DNA of 64,000 bases, from the NCBI GenBank assembly GCA_947648905.1, contig CANSPP010000002.1:1-64000 (forward strand). The letters run 5' to 3'. Of the stretch, positions 34,680 to 44,630 are shown piece after piece (position 1 is the stretch's first letter; the number at the start of each line of letters is the position of its first letter). The stretch comes from an uncultured Clostridium sp. Its GTDB lineage: Bacteria; Bacillota; Clostridia; TANB77; CAG-508. The notes below the pieces were generated by a model. The model had not been told where the DNA came from. It ran no database searches and saw only the letters and a program-made list of their open reading frames with translations. The position numbers were made by a program, and so were the translations under genes.

Positions 34680-36971
34680 ATGTTAAAATTATTAAGCAAT
34701 TTAAAAGAATCATTCTGGTCAATAGTATTAATAGTAATATTGCTATGTATACAAGCAACAGCAGATTTAGCACTGCCAGACTATACGTCAAGAATAGTTA
34801 ATGTTGGTATACAAGCAGGTGGAATAGAAAATGCTGTACCAGAAGTAATATCAAAAGAAAATATGGATTTAATCGTAATGCTTTCAGAGAATGACGAAAA
34901 GATAACAGACAATTATACTTTATTAGGAAGCAATCTAGATAAAAAACAGGAAAAGAAAGTCGATAAATATCTAGGTAAAGATTATGAAGTACAAGCGGAT
35001 ACTATTTATGTATTAAATGATATAGAAAAAGAGGAAATAGCGGAATTATCAAAAATTCTAGCAACACCTCTTATGGAAATGACAACAATAAAAAATGAAG
35101 AGACAGCAAATAAAATAAAAGAGCAAATGCTAGCAAATATGCCAAATGCTCAAAAAATGTACATACAAAATATGAGTTTAACAGAAATATTAAAAACGAT
35201 GCCAGAAGAACAAAGAACTCAAGTGTTAAAACAATTTTCTGAGCAAATAAATAATATGCAAGATTCTATAAAGGAGCAAGCTGCAATATCTTCTGTAAAA
35301 CAAGTATATACAGAACTAGGTGTAGATACAGAAAAACTACAAAATGATTACATATTATTGTCAGGTGTAGAAATGCTAGGAGTAGCATTAGTTATAATGG
35401 TTTCAGCTGTGTCAATTATGTTATTATCATCTAGAGTAGCAGGAAGACTTGGAAAAACACTAAGAGAAAAAGTATTTTCAAAGGTACTAAAATTCTCAAA
35501 TGAAGAGTTAAACGAATTTTCAACAGCTTCATTAATTACTCGTAGTACAAACGATATACAACAAATTCAACAGATGATTACAATGCTGTTTAGAGTTGTA
35601 GTATATGCACCAATTATAGGTATAGGCGGATTTGTAAAAGTTTTAACAAATAGTGATAGTTCTATGGCTTGGATAATAGGAGTTGCAATACTTGGGATTT
35701 TATTTGTAGTAGGAACTTTATTTATAATAGCAATGCCTAAATTCAAAAAACTACAAGAACTAACAGATAAATTAAATTTAGTATCAAGAGAGATATTAAC
35801 GGGATTACCAGTAATTCGTGCTTTTAATAAAGAAAAGAGAGAAGAAGCAAGATTTGAAAAAGCAAATAAAGATTTAATGAAAACAAATATGTTTGTAAAT
35901 AGAGCAATGTCAATGATGATGCCAACATTAATGTTTATAATGAATTCAATGATGCTTTTAGTAATTTGGGTAGGAGGCCAAGGTGTAGACCAAGGGTTAT
36001 TACAAGTTGGAGATATGATGGCATTTATTCAATATATGATGCAAATAGTTATGGCATTTTTAATGATATCAATGACATCAATAATGTTACCAAGAGCAAC
36101 AGTTTCAGCAAACAGAATTAATGAAGTGCTAGAAAAAGAACCAAGCATAAAAGATAAAGAAGAAACGAAGAAATTTGACCCAAATAGAAAAGGCTTAGTA
36201 GAATTTAAAAATGTATCTTTCAGATATCCAGATGCAGAAACAGAAATCTTAGAAGATATTAATTTTGCAGCAGAGCCAGGAAAAACAACAGCCATAATAG
36301 GAAGTACAGGAAGTGGAAAATCAACGGTAGTAAATCTATTACCAAGATTTTATGATGTTACAGGCGGAGAGCTTTTAATTGATGGGGTAAATGTTAAAGA
36401 TGTACCACAAAAAGATTTAAGAGATATTATAGGATTTGTACCACAAAAGGGAATTCTATTCTCTGGAACAATAGAGTCTAACATAAAATATTCAAACAAA
36501 AATATGTCAGACGAAAATATGATAAATGCAGCTCAAATAGCTCAAGCAACTGAGTTTATAGAAGCAAAGGAAAACAAATATAAAGATGCAATAGCACAAG
36601 GTGGAACAAATGTATCAGGTGGACAAAAACAACGTTTATCAATTGCAAGAGCAATTGCAAAAGACCCAGAAATATTTGTATTTGACGATAGTTTCTCAGC
36701 ATTAGACTTTAAAACAGATGCAATATTAAGAGAAGAATTATCTAAAAAGACAAAAGATAAAACAGTAATAATTGTAGCACAAAGAATTAGTACAATTTTA
36801 AATGCAGACCAAATTATTGTGTTAGAAGATGGAAAAGTAGTAGGAATTGGAACACACGAGGAATTAATGAAAAACAATGAAAATTATAGAGAAATTGCAT
36901 TGTCACAATTATCAGAAGAAGAGCTTACTGCTAATTTTCAAAAAGAAAATGAAGACGGGAAGGAGGAGTAG
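34680..36971 (+). CDS. ABC exporter half-transporter A (degenerate ATPase site)
   Basis: 763 residues. Membrane domain with a large extracytoplasmic insertion between the first two helices (about 45-220), as in Firmicutes heterodimeric multidrug exporters. NBD: Walker A GSTGSGKST, signature VSGGQKQRLS, Walker B 'IFVFDDSFSALD'. The residue after the Walker B Asp is Asp rather than catalytic Glu, so this chain contributes one degenerate site, like BmrC/EfrC-type partners. Followed after 3 bases by the second subunit. Substrate unknown (drugs or peptides). Confidence 0.9.
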   Translation: MLKLLSNLKESFWSIVLIVILLCIQATADLALPDYTSRIVNVGIQAGGIENAVPEVISKENMDLIVMLSENDEKITDNYTLLGSNLDKKQEKKVDKYLGKDYEVQADTIYVLNDIEKEEIAELSKILATPLMEMTTIKNEETANKIKEQMLANMPNAQKMYIQNMSLTEILKTMPEEQRTQVLKQFSEQINNMQDSIKEQAAISSVKQVYTELGVDTEKLQNDYILLSGVEMLGVALVIMVSAVSIMLLSSRVAGRLGKTLREKVFSKVLKFSNEELNEFSTASLITRSTNDIQQIQQMITMLFRVVVYAPIIGIGGFVKVLTNSDSSMAWIIGVAILGILFVVGTLFIIAMPKFKKLQELTDKLNLVSREILTGLPVIRAFNKEKREEARFEKANKDLMKTNMFVNRAMSMMMPTLMFIMNSMMLLVIWVGGQGVDQGLLQVGDMMAFIQYMMQIVMAFLMISMTSIMLPRATVSANRINEVLEKEPSIKDKEETKKFDPNRKGLVEFKNVSFRYPDAETEILEDINFAAEPGKTTAIIGSTGSGKSTVVNLLPRFYDVTGGELLIDGVNVKDVPQKDLRDIIGFVPQKGILFSGTIESNIKYSNKNMSDENMINAAQIAQATEFIEAKENKYKDAIAQGGTNVSGGQKQRLSIARAIAKDPEIFVFDDSFSALDFKTDAILREELSKKTKDKTVIIVAQRISTILNADQIIVLEDGKVVGIGTHEELMKNNENYREIALSQLSEEELTANFQKENEDGKEE

Positions 36972-36974
36972 CAT

Positions 36975-38802
36975 ATGCCAGGACCTATGGGAGGACCAAG
37001 AAAAAAAGTTGGTCAAGAAGCGAAAGCAAAAGATTTTAAAGGAACAACAGGCAAATTAATAAAAAATTATTTGTCAAAATATAAATTTTTATTATTAATA
37101 GTATTTATATTTGCAGTACGGAAGTGCAATATTTACAATTGTTGGACCAAAAATATTAGGAAATGCAACAACAGAAATATTTAATGGATTAGTTAGTAAA
37201 TTATCTGGTGGAGATGGAATAGATTTTGCTAAAATTGGTCAAATATTATTAACATTATTAGGATTATATATAGTAAGTGCAATATTTTCATTTATACAAG
37301 GGTTTACAATGACAAATGTGGCGCAAAAAATAACATTTAAAATAAGAAATGACATAATAAAGAAAATAAATAGATTACCAATGAGATATTTTGATAAAAA
37401 AACACACGGAGAAGTATTATCAGTTATAACAAATGATATAGATACATTAAGTATGAACTTAGACCAAAGTATAACAGAAATAATAAGAACAGTTTGTGTT
37501 GTCATAGGAATAATAGTAATGATGTTATCAATAAGTTGGCAAATGACACTAATATCATTTATTATAATTCCAATAGCAGGAATATTGGTTAAAAATATTG
37601 TTGGGAAATCTCAAAAATACTTCCAAAGACAACAAAATTATTTAGCAGAAGTAAATGGGCAAGTAGAAGAAATATATGGTGGATTAAACATAGTAAAAGT
37701 ATTTAATGCAGAAGATAAAACTAAGGCAGAGTTTGAAAAAGCAGTTGATAAGCTATATCGTTCTGGATGGAGAGCGTACTTTTTATCAGGACTAATGCAT
37801 CCAGTAATGAACTTTATTTCAAATATTGGATATGTTGGTGTAGCAGTAGTAGGTGGTTATTTAGCAATAAGAGGAACAATAACAGTAGGAAATATACAAA
37901 GTTTTATTCAATATAATAAACAATTTACAAACCAAGTAGGTTCGATAGCTCAAATATCAGGAACACTACAATCAATGGCAGCAGCTGCTGAAAGAGTGTT
38001 TGAATTTTTAGAGCAACCAGAAGAACAAGAAACAGCAAAAGGAAATATTGATATTGAAAAACTAAAAGGAAATGTAGAATTTAAAAATGTTCATTTTGGA
38101 TATGATGAAGACAGAACAATAATAAATGATTTTAATGCAAAAGTGAAAGATGGACAAAAAATAGCAATTGTTGGACCAACAGGAGCTGGAAAAACAACAA
38201 TGGTAAAATTGTTAATGAGATTTTACGATGTAAACTCAGGAGAAATAAAAATAGATGGACATAATGTAAAAGACTTTAACCGTGGAGAATTACGTAAAAT
38301 GTTTGGAATGGTATTACAAGATACTTGGCTATTTGGAGGAACAGTAAAAGACAACATAAAATATGGAAACGAAAATGCGACAGATGACGAAGTAATAAGA
38401 GCGGCACAAGCAGCACACGTACATCACTTTATAAAAACATTACCAAAAGGATATAATTCAGTACTAAATGAAGAGTCAAGCAATGTATCTGCAGGACAAA
38501 AACAATTACTTACAATTGCGAGAGTAATACTTGCAAACCCTAAAATACTAATATTGGATGAAGCAACAAGTTCAATAGATACAAGAACAGAAATACAAAT
38601 TCAAAAAGCTATGGATAATTTAATGGAGGGAAGAACCAGTTTCATTATTGCACATAGATTGTCTACTATTAAAAATGCTGATTTGATTTTAGTTATGAAT
38701 CACGGAGATATTGTTGAACAAGGTACTCACGAGGAGTTACTTGAAAAAGGCGGATTTTATGCTGATTTATATAATTCACAATTTGAAGAAGTAGAGGAAT
38801 AA
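36975..38802 (+). CDS. ABC exporter half-transporter B with +1 shift at CGG
   Basis: The ATG at 36975 (GGAGGAG site) begins 'MPGPMGGPRKK' and the first membrane helix; the zero frame ends at 37184. Skipping the C of CGG at 37119 continues as 'AVGSAIFTIVGPKILG' and runs to 38802: 1828 bases (3n+1), about 609 residues. Six-helix exporter fold, Walker A GPTGAGKTT, signature VSAGQKQLL, Walker B 'ILILDEATSSID' with catalytic Glu. It pairs with the preceding gene to form the active heterodimer. Without the shift the product would lack nearly everything after the first helix, and the internal ATG at 37111 lies inside the helix. Confidence 0.9.
37119..37122 (+). other. CGG(A) +1 frameshift site in ABC exporter B
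   Basis: In-frame GTA CGG A within the first membrane helix; GGA from 37120 restores the frame. Confidence 0.85.
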
Positions 38803-38805
38803 ATT

Positions 38806-38851
38806 AAAAAGAGTAATTTACTATAGAATATAAAGTAAACTACTCTTTTTT
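38806..38851. terminator. Bidirectional terminator
   Basis: AAAAAGAGTA...TTTACT pairs with AGTAAA...TACTCTTTTT, A-rich on one side and T-rich on the other, between convergent genes. Confidence 0.75.
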
Positions 38852-38852
38852 C

Positions 38853-39518
38853 TTAATCTCTTCTCTTTCCAAAAATAGAAAGAATTCTTAAAAAGATGTT
38901 TATAAAATCTAAATACAATTGCATAGCACAATAAATATGTATTTTTTCTTGCGCTATATCAGGTTCAGCTTGAAGCATCTTAATTTTATTAATATCGTAA
39001 ATAGTAATACCACAGAATAATGCTAAAATAACCCAATCTAAGATTAAATCAAACATAGAATTTTTTAGTAATACTAAGTTAATAAAACTAAGGACAATAC
39101 CAGCAATCAAAAATACTGTAATATAAGGACTCCAAGAACTTAAATCCTTGTCTGTTTTATAACCAATGAATGCTAAAGCTCCGAAAACGCAAGCAGATAT
39201 TATGAATAAGTAAATGATAGAGTTTAGATCAAAAACAGCAAAGATAACAGATAAGGTTACACCATCTAACATTGCATATACAAAGTATAAAATCCCTACA
39301 ATTGTTGGTGGAAGTTTTCTAAATAGTAAGCTAAATACTAATACTGCTACTAGTTCTAAAATTAATAACATATTAAAATATCCACCAAGTACTATTTTGA
39401 AAAATAGTCCAGAAGAGTAGGTATACCAAGCAACTATGGCAGAACCAAGAAGTCCTAAAAACATCCAGAAAAAAGTTCTTCCGAATAGTTTGTTTTCTAC
39501 ACTAATTTCATTTTCCAT
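38853..39518 (-). CDS. Bax inhibitor-1/YccA-family membrane protein
   Basis: 221 residues with seven predicted membrane helices and the family's C-terminal pattern ('TIYDINKIKM', then 'YCAMQLYLDFINIFLRIL'). Members are ion (Ca2+/H+) leak channels or modulators of FtsH-type proteolysis; the exact role here is unknown. On the minus strand, convergent with the ABC exporter. RBS GAAAGGGG at about 39530. Confidence 0.9.
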   Translation of the reverse strand: MENEISVENKLFGRTFFWMFLGLLGSAIVAWYTYSSGLFFKIVLGGYFNMLLILELVAVLVFSLLFRKLPPTIVGILYFVYAMLDGVTLSVIFAVFDLNSIIYLFIISACVFGALAFIGYKTDKDLSSWSPYITVFLIAGIVLSFINLVLLKNSMFDLILDWVILALFCGITIYDINKIKMLQAEPDIAQEKIHIYCAMQLYLDFINIFLRILSIFGKRRD

Positions 39519-39666
39519 TTTTTCAACCCCTTTCTAAAAATCTTATCTAAGATTATTATACGACAAAAGGGTGGAAAAGAAAATAGTTTTGAGCATAGTT
39601 ATTAAAAATTGAAAAATAATTATAAATATTTGGAAAATTAATAGATTTTAAATTTTAGAATAAAAA

Positions 39667-39916
39667 TTATTTATAAATTTGGCCTCTGTTACTAGCCTTT
39701 GTTATTAGAATAATAAGTTCTTTTTGAATTAATTGATAAATAATTCTATAATCGCCGAACGCGAAGTCGAAATTCATTTTTATAACCTGCCAATTTTTTT
39801 ACATCGCCATTAGGTAGGTTATAAATAGCCTTATAGATTCGTAATTTTTGAGATTTATCTTGCTTTTCAATAAACTTGAGAGCTTTTGGTCTAATTTTAA
39901 TTTTGTAAGTCATCAT
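39667..39916 (-). CDS. RelE/ParE-family toxin with +1 shift at CGG
   Basis: The ATG at 39916 lies within the end of the antitoxin gene (20-base overlap). It reads 'KIKIRPKALKFIEK', 'LRIYKAIYNLPNGDVKKLAGYKNEFRLRV' in parts, then CGG at 39757-39755, where the zero frame stops after two more codons. Skipping the C gives 'VGDYRIIYQLIQKE' and 'ILITKASNRGQIYK' to TAA at 39669-39667. 'LRVGDYRI' is the hallmark of RelE/ParE toxins, with the Gly highly conserved, which fixes the site and the inserted residue. 250 bases (3n+1), about 82 residues. Acts as a ribosome-dependent mRNase or gyrase poison. Confidence 0.85.
39754..39757 (-). other. CGG(C) +1 frameshift site in RelE-like toxin
   Basis: On the minus strand: in-frame GTT CGG C, codon 54; restored frame reads GGC (Gly). 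Confidence 0.85.
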
Positions 39917-40187
39917 ATGTCAACCCCTCTCTTTTAAGTATTTCTTCAAAAGATATAGAGTTTTCTAATTCTGTTTCTCTAGTATTTTTGTTTTCTGTTA
40001 AATAGTCTAAATACATTACTTTTTCAGTAATATCCATATTTTCTAAAATAACAGTTGGTTCTAATTTCAAAAGTTCAGAATCTATTGCTTTTTCCATTAG
40101 AATTCTTATAGAATTTAGACATTCTACATTAAGTCTAGGTGTCATCTTAATAACATCTTTTATTGCTTGGATTTGTGTTTCAGACAT
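39897..40187 (-). CDS. Antitoxin of RelBE/ParDE-like pair
   Basis: 96 residues, helical and acidic at the C-terminus ('SFEEILKREGLTYDDLQN'), typical of antitoxins whose tail wraps the toxin. Transcribed before and overlapping the toxin. A TATAAT-like -10 on the minus strand near 40225-40230 and GAAAGGAG near 40200 precede it. Confidence 0.75.
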   Translation of the reverse strand: MSETQIQAIKDVIKMTPRLNVECLNSIRILMEKAIDSELLKLEPTVILENMDITEKVMYLDYLTENKNTRETELENSISFEEILKREGLTYDDLQN

Positions 40188-40286
40188 AATTAATCAGCTC
40201 CTTTCTTTTTACTTTTTTATGCATATATTATAACAAGGATAAAGAGAAAATGCAATGCTTCTTAAGTAAATTTTAAACTAGCATAT

Positions 40287-40313
40287 AAATCGGAATCATA
40301 TTCCGATTTTTTT
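40287..40313 (+). terminator. Hairpin with T-run upstream of addA
   Basis: AAATCGGAAT (40287-40296) pairs with ATTCCGATTT (40300-40309), then TTTT. It has no plus-strand gene to end, so it may be an attenuator in the addA leader. Confidence 0.5.
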
Positions 40314-40382
40314 ATTTTATACCTAGAATTCTAAATCAATATATGATAAAATCATAAAAAAAGAAAGGTACGAAAAACAAAA

Positions 40383-43300
40383 ATGAGTGAAGTAAAATGG
40401 ACAAAAGAGCAACAAGACGCAATATATGAAAAAGGTTCAAATATACTAGTAGCAGCAGCGGCAGGAAGTGGAAAAACAGCAGTACTAGTAGAAAGAATAA
40501 TAAACAAAATAATAAATGAAAATGTAGACATAGATAAATTATTAGTAGTAACATTCACAAATGCAGCAGCATCAGAAATGAGAGAAAGAGTATTAAGTGC
40601 TATATACAAAAAATTAGATGACGACCCAGAAAATGAAAAACTGCAAAGGCAAGTGACTTTATTAAATAAAGCAAGCATTTGCACAATTGACTCATTTTGT
40701 TTAGAGATAGTAAGAAACAACTTTTATGAGTTAGAAAATGTAGCTCCAAACTTTAGAATAGCTGATACAGCTCAAATTGAGTTACTAAAACAAGAAGTAA
40801 TAGAAGATATATTTGAAAAAAAATATGAAGAAGACGATGAAGATTTTACAAAACTAATAAATACATATACAAGCTATAGAGATGATACACCGTTAAAAGA
40901 TTTAGTTTTAAAAATATATAGTTACATACAAAGTAACCCATTTCCAGAAAAATGGCTAAAAGAGAAAATAGAAATGTTCAATTTAAGCGAAAAGTTGGAT
41001 GAAGACTTTGCAGATACACTTTGGGGAAGAACGTTACTAGAGCAAGTAGAAGAAGAACTAATAGATAGCATTCAAAGCTTAGAAAATGCAAGAAAAATTT
41101 TATGCTTAGAGCCGGAATTGGAGAAGTTTGAGCAAACAATCAGAAATGACATAGATATGTTAACAGGATTGAAAAACAATTTACATAGTTGGGATAAAGC
41201 ATATAACATAAATCAAACACTTAAATTTGTAACTTGGCCAAGGCAAAAAGTGGATTCTATAAAAAAAGATGAAGCAAAGCAAATAAGAGATAGTGTAAAA
41301 AAGAAACTAGAAAAAGCACTAAATAAAATAATAATTTGTGACTCAAAACAAGCGAACCAAGACATCTATGATATGTACGAAATACTAGTAAAACTTCAAA
41401 ATTTAATACTGGAATTTGGCAAAGAATTTTCAAAAAGGAAAAGAAATCAAAATATAGTTGATTTTAATGATGTAGAGCATTTTGCATTAGACATTTTAAT
41501 AAAAGAAAAAGATGGAAAAATAGAACCGTCAGAAGTAGCAAAAAGATATCAAGAAAAATATACAGAAATAGCAATTGATGAATATCAGGATAGTAATTTA
41601 GTACAAGAATATATCTTAACATCAGTATCAAAAGGCAACAACATATTTATGGTTGGAGACGTAAAACAAAGTATATACAAATTCCGTCAAGCCATGCCAG
41701 AGCTATTTTTGCACAAATATGAGACATATAAAAATAAAGAAAATAGAACATTAGAAGAAGGCTTGAAAATACAGTTATTTAAGAATTTTAGAAGTAGAGA
41801 GAATATATTAAGTTTTACAAATTTAATTTTCCAAGATATAATGAGCAATTTACTGGGAGACATAGAATACAACGAAGAAGAATATTTGAATTTAGGAGCG
41901 AGTTACCCAGATATAAACCAAAATTTAAATACAGAAATAAATGTTATAGATTTAGCAGAAGAAGAGGAAAAGGAAGAGTCGGAAGAAGAACAACAAGATG
42001 AAGAAAGAATTGAAAATGTTGAGCTAGAAGCAAGGTTTGTAGCAAACAGAATAAAAAAATTAATAGACGAAAAATATAAAGTTTGGGACAGACAGAAAGA
42101 AACATATAGAAACATTGAATATAAAGATATAGTAATATTGTTAAGGTCAACTGCGAATACAGCACCAGTATATGAACAAGAATTGTTACAGCTAGAAATG
42201 CCAGTGTTTTCAGATAGCTCGCAAGAATACTTAGACTCGATGGAAATACAAACAGTAATGTCATTATTGAAAATTATAGATAACCCTATTCAAGATATTC
42301 CACTAGTTAGTGTATTAAGGTCACCAATTGCAAAATTTTCAGATGACGAACTAGTGAAAATTAGACTATCAGATAAATACGATAGTTTTTACACTTGTAT
42401 GCAAAAGGCAATGATAGACGTAGATAAAGAATTAAAAGAAAAAATAGAGAGATTTCTAAACAGGTTAGAAGAATGGAGAAAAGAGCAAGAATATTTGGCA
42501 TTAGACGAATTGATTTGGAAGATATATTCAGATACAGGATTTTATAATTATGTTGGACTTATGCCAAATGGAGAATTAAGACAGGCAAATTTGAAAATGT
42601 TATTCCAAAAGGCAAAACAATATGAAAGTGCCAATTTTAAAGGACTATATAATTTTATAAACTTTATAGATAAAGTGAAATTGAGTAGTGGAGATATGGG
42701 TGCGGCTAAATTAATTGGAGAAAATGATAATGTAATAAGAATTATGAGTATTCACAAAAGTAAAGGACTAGAATTTCCGGTTGTATTCCTATCTAGCACA
42801 TCAAAGCAATTTAACTTAATGGACTTAAATCAAAATGTATTGCTACATCAGGAATTAGGAATAGGTGTAAAATACATAGATTACAATATGCAAATTCAAT
42901 ATGATACATTAACTAAAGCAGCAATACGAAATAAAATGTTAACAGAAACATTATCAGAAGAAATGAGAATTTTATATGTTGCGTTAACAAGAGCAAAAGA
43001 AAAACTAATAATTACAGGACTTAGTAGAAATTATGAAAAAGAAGCAACTAAAATGAATTCGCAAGTAGTGCAATATCAAAAAAATTCAGGGAAAATCAAT
43101 CCTATATTAGTCAAAAAGTATAAAAAATATTTAGACTGGATATTACTAGTGCATCAATATGAAAAGGAAACTGTGAAATCGATAGAGTTGAATGTTTTGA
43201 AAAAACAAGAAGTGATGAAAGGGTTTAAAACAATAGAACAAGAAGAAATAGATGTAGTTGAATTACTAGAAGAAAGCAATATAGGTAAAAATAGAGCAAA

Positions 43301-43964
43301 AGAAATAGAAAACATTTTGAACTATTCATATCCACATCAAACCGCAGTAACAATACCAACAAAGACATCTGTTACAAACTTAAAAGGTGAAAATTACGTT
43401 GCCGTAACCGAATTACCAAAGCCAGAATTTTTGAAAGAAGATGAAGAACAAAAAATAACAGGTGCGCAAAAAGGTACATTGGTACACTTATGTATGCAAC
43501 GTTTAGATGAAAAAGTTGATTATGATTTAAATAAAATACGAGACCTAATAAATGATTTGCTGAAGAGAAAGATAATAACAGAAAAAGAGGCAAAAGCCAT
43601 AAATCCATTTAAAATCTTGGAATTTACAAAATCTATCATTTGGCAAGAGGCTAGAAATGCAAAAGAAGTCTACAAAGAAAAGCCTTTTTATATCAATATA
43701 CCTGCAAAGGAAGTCTATCAAGAAGAATTAGAAGAAGAAATTCTGGTACAAGGTGTTATAGATTTATATTATATTGATGCAAATGATAATTTGGTTTTGG
43801 TGGATTACAAGACAGATTATGTTGAACAAGAAATTGAATTAGTAAATAAATATTCAAAGCAGTTGGAGTTCTATCAAAAGGCCCTTGAGTTGGCTTTGAA
43901 CAAAAAGGTGGCTAAGAAATGCATCTATTCAGTATATTTAGGTAAAGAAATTGAAATTAATTAA
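40383..43964 (+). CDS. addA: ATP-dependent helicase/nuclease subunit A
   Basis: 1193 residues. Superfamily 1 helicase motifs: Walker A 'AAAGSGKTAVL' (about 22-32), 'VTFTNAAASEMRERV' (Ia), 'IAIDEYQDSN' (II), 'MVGDVKQSIYKFR' (III), 'MSIHKSKGLEFPVVF' (V), 'LYVALTRAKEKLI' (VI). The C-terminal PD-(D/E)xK nuclease is 'VQGVIDLYY...LVDYKTDY'. Works with AddB to process double-strand breaks for RecA loading. No addB lies beside it, unlike the usual addBA order. Confidence 0.95.
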   Translation: MSEVKWTKEQQDAIYEKGSNILVAAAAGSGKTAVLVERIINKIINENVDIDKLLVVTFTNAAASEMRERVLSAIYKKLDDDPENEKLQRQVTLLNKASICTIDSFCLEIVRNNFYELENVAPNFRIADTAQIELLKQEVIEDIFEKKYEEDDEDFTKLINTYTSYRDDTPLKDLVLKIYSYIQSNPFPEKWLKEKIEMFNLSEKLDEDFADTLWGRTLLEQVEEELIDSIQSLENARKILCLEPELEKFEQTIRNDIDMLTGLKNNLHSWDKAYNINQTLKFVTWPRQKVDSIKKDEAKQIRDSVKKKLEKALNKIIICDSKQANQDIYDMYEILVKLQNLILEFGKEFSKRKRNQNIVDFNDVEHFALDILIKEKDGKIEPSEVAKRYQEKYTEIAIDEYQDSNLVQEYILTSVSKGNNIFMVGDVKQSIYKFRQAMPELFLHKYETYKNKENRTLEEGLKIQLFKNFRSRENILSFTNLIFQDIMSNLLGDIEYNEEEYLNLGASYPDINQNLNTEINVIDLAEEEEKEESEEEQQDEERIENVELEARFVANRIKKLIDEKYKVWDRQKETYRNIEYKDIVILLRSTANTAPVYEQELLQLEMPVFSDSSQEYLDSMEIQTVMSLLKIIDNPIQDIPLVSVLRSPIAKFSDDELVKIRLSDKYDSFYTCMQKAMIDVDKELKEKIERFLNRLEEWRKEQEYLALDELIWKIYSDTGFYNYVGLMPNGELRQANLKMLFQKAKQYESANFKGLYNFINFIDKVKLSSGDMGAAKLIGENDNVIRIMSIHKSKGLEFPVVFLSSTSKQFNLMDLNQNVLLHQELGIGVKYIDYNMQIQYDTLTKAAIRNKMLTETLSEEMRILYVALTRAKEKLIITGLSRNYEKEATKMNSQVVQYQKNSGKINPILVKKYKKYLDWILLVHQYEKETVKSIELNVLKKQEVMKGFKTIEQEEIDVVELLEESNIGKNRAKEIENILNYSYPHQTAVTIPTKTSVTNLKGENYVAVTELPKPEFLKEDEEQKITGAQKGTLVHLCMQRLDEKVDYDLNKIRDLINDLLKRKIITEKEAKAINPFKILEFTKSIIWQEARNAKEVYKEKPFYINIPAKEVYQEELEEEILVQGVIDLYYIDANDNLVLVDYKTDYVEQEIELVNKYSKQLEFYQKALELALNKKVAKKCIYSVYLGKEIEIN

Positions 43965-44048
43965 AAAGATAAAAGCATAGCAAACTATTGAAAATTGGCA
44001 AAAAAATTGGTATAATATAGATATCGAAGTAAGAAATGGAGAAAAATT

Positions 44049-44516
44049 ATGAAAAGAATGAGAACATTTTTAAAATATGCAATATGGCTAATACTATTTT
44101 TTGTATTTTCAGAATTTATAATAAATGTAGGATTAAACTCATCATATAAAAATATAAAAAGAAAAGACCAAACACCACAAGTAACAATGGAAGTAGCACA
44201 AGCAACACTAGTAAACGGAAGAATGAAAGGAACAATTACAAATTCTAGTGAAGATTATTTAACAGGAAAATATGTAAAAATAGACTTTTATTCAAAAAGA
44301 GATATTTTAGTAGGCACAAAATACATACCAATAACAACTACAGAAGCAACAACAAGCCAAGAGTTTAGTGCATATTTTGAATTAAATGAAGTAACATCAT
44401 ATAACTTATCAATAGTAGACCACAAAGATTCAGAAGAAATAAAATTAATTCCAGAAGAATGGACGAAGAGCGAAATAGTAGTTGCAACAATATTTACATT
44501 ATTAATTTTTTGGTAA
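44049..44516 (+). CDS. Single-pass membrane protein with FxLYD-like domain
   Basis: 155 residues: N-terminal membrane helix (about 10-28), an extracytoplasmic beta-sandwich ('VNGRMKGTITNSSEDYL', 'YVKIDFYSKRDILVGTKYI') resembling FxLYD/DUF3426-type domains, and a second hydrophobic stretch at the very C-terminus ending in Trp. Unknown function; lies 84 bases behind addA with its own GGAG site. Confidence 0.6.
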   Translation: MKRMRTFLKYAIWLILFFVFSEFIINVGLNSSYKNIKRKDQTPQVTMEVAQATLVNGRMKGTITNSSEDYLTGKYVKIDFYSKRDILVGTKYIPITTTEATTSQEFSAYFELNEVTSYNLSIVDHKDSEEIKLIPEEWTKSEIVVATIFTLLIFW

Positions 44517-44532
44517 AATATAAAATAAAAGT

Positions 44533-44574
44533 AAAAACCTTAAAATGTACTTATGTACAAATTTAAGGTTTTTA
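44533..44574. terminator. Bidirectional terminator
   Basis: AAAAACCTTAAA-ATGTAC pairs with GTACA-AATTTAAGGTTTTT between convergent genes. Confidence 0.8.
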
Positions 44575-44588
44575 TTTATTCATAAAAA

Positions 44589-44619
44589 TGTCCAAGAAGG
44601 AAACGTCCCCAATTGGACA
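44589..44619 (-). repeat. GGGACG-core hairpin repeat, copy 10
   Basis: TGTCCAAG/TTGGACA stem, core GGAAACGTCCCC; followed by another GGACA. Ends 11 bases beyond the rqcH stop. Confidence 0.75.
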
Positions 44620-44630
44620 CAATTGGACAT

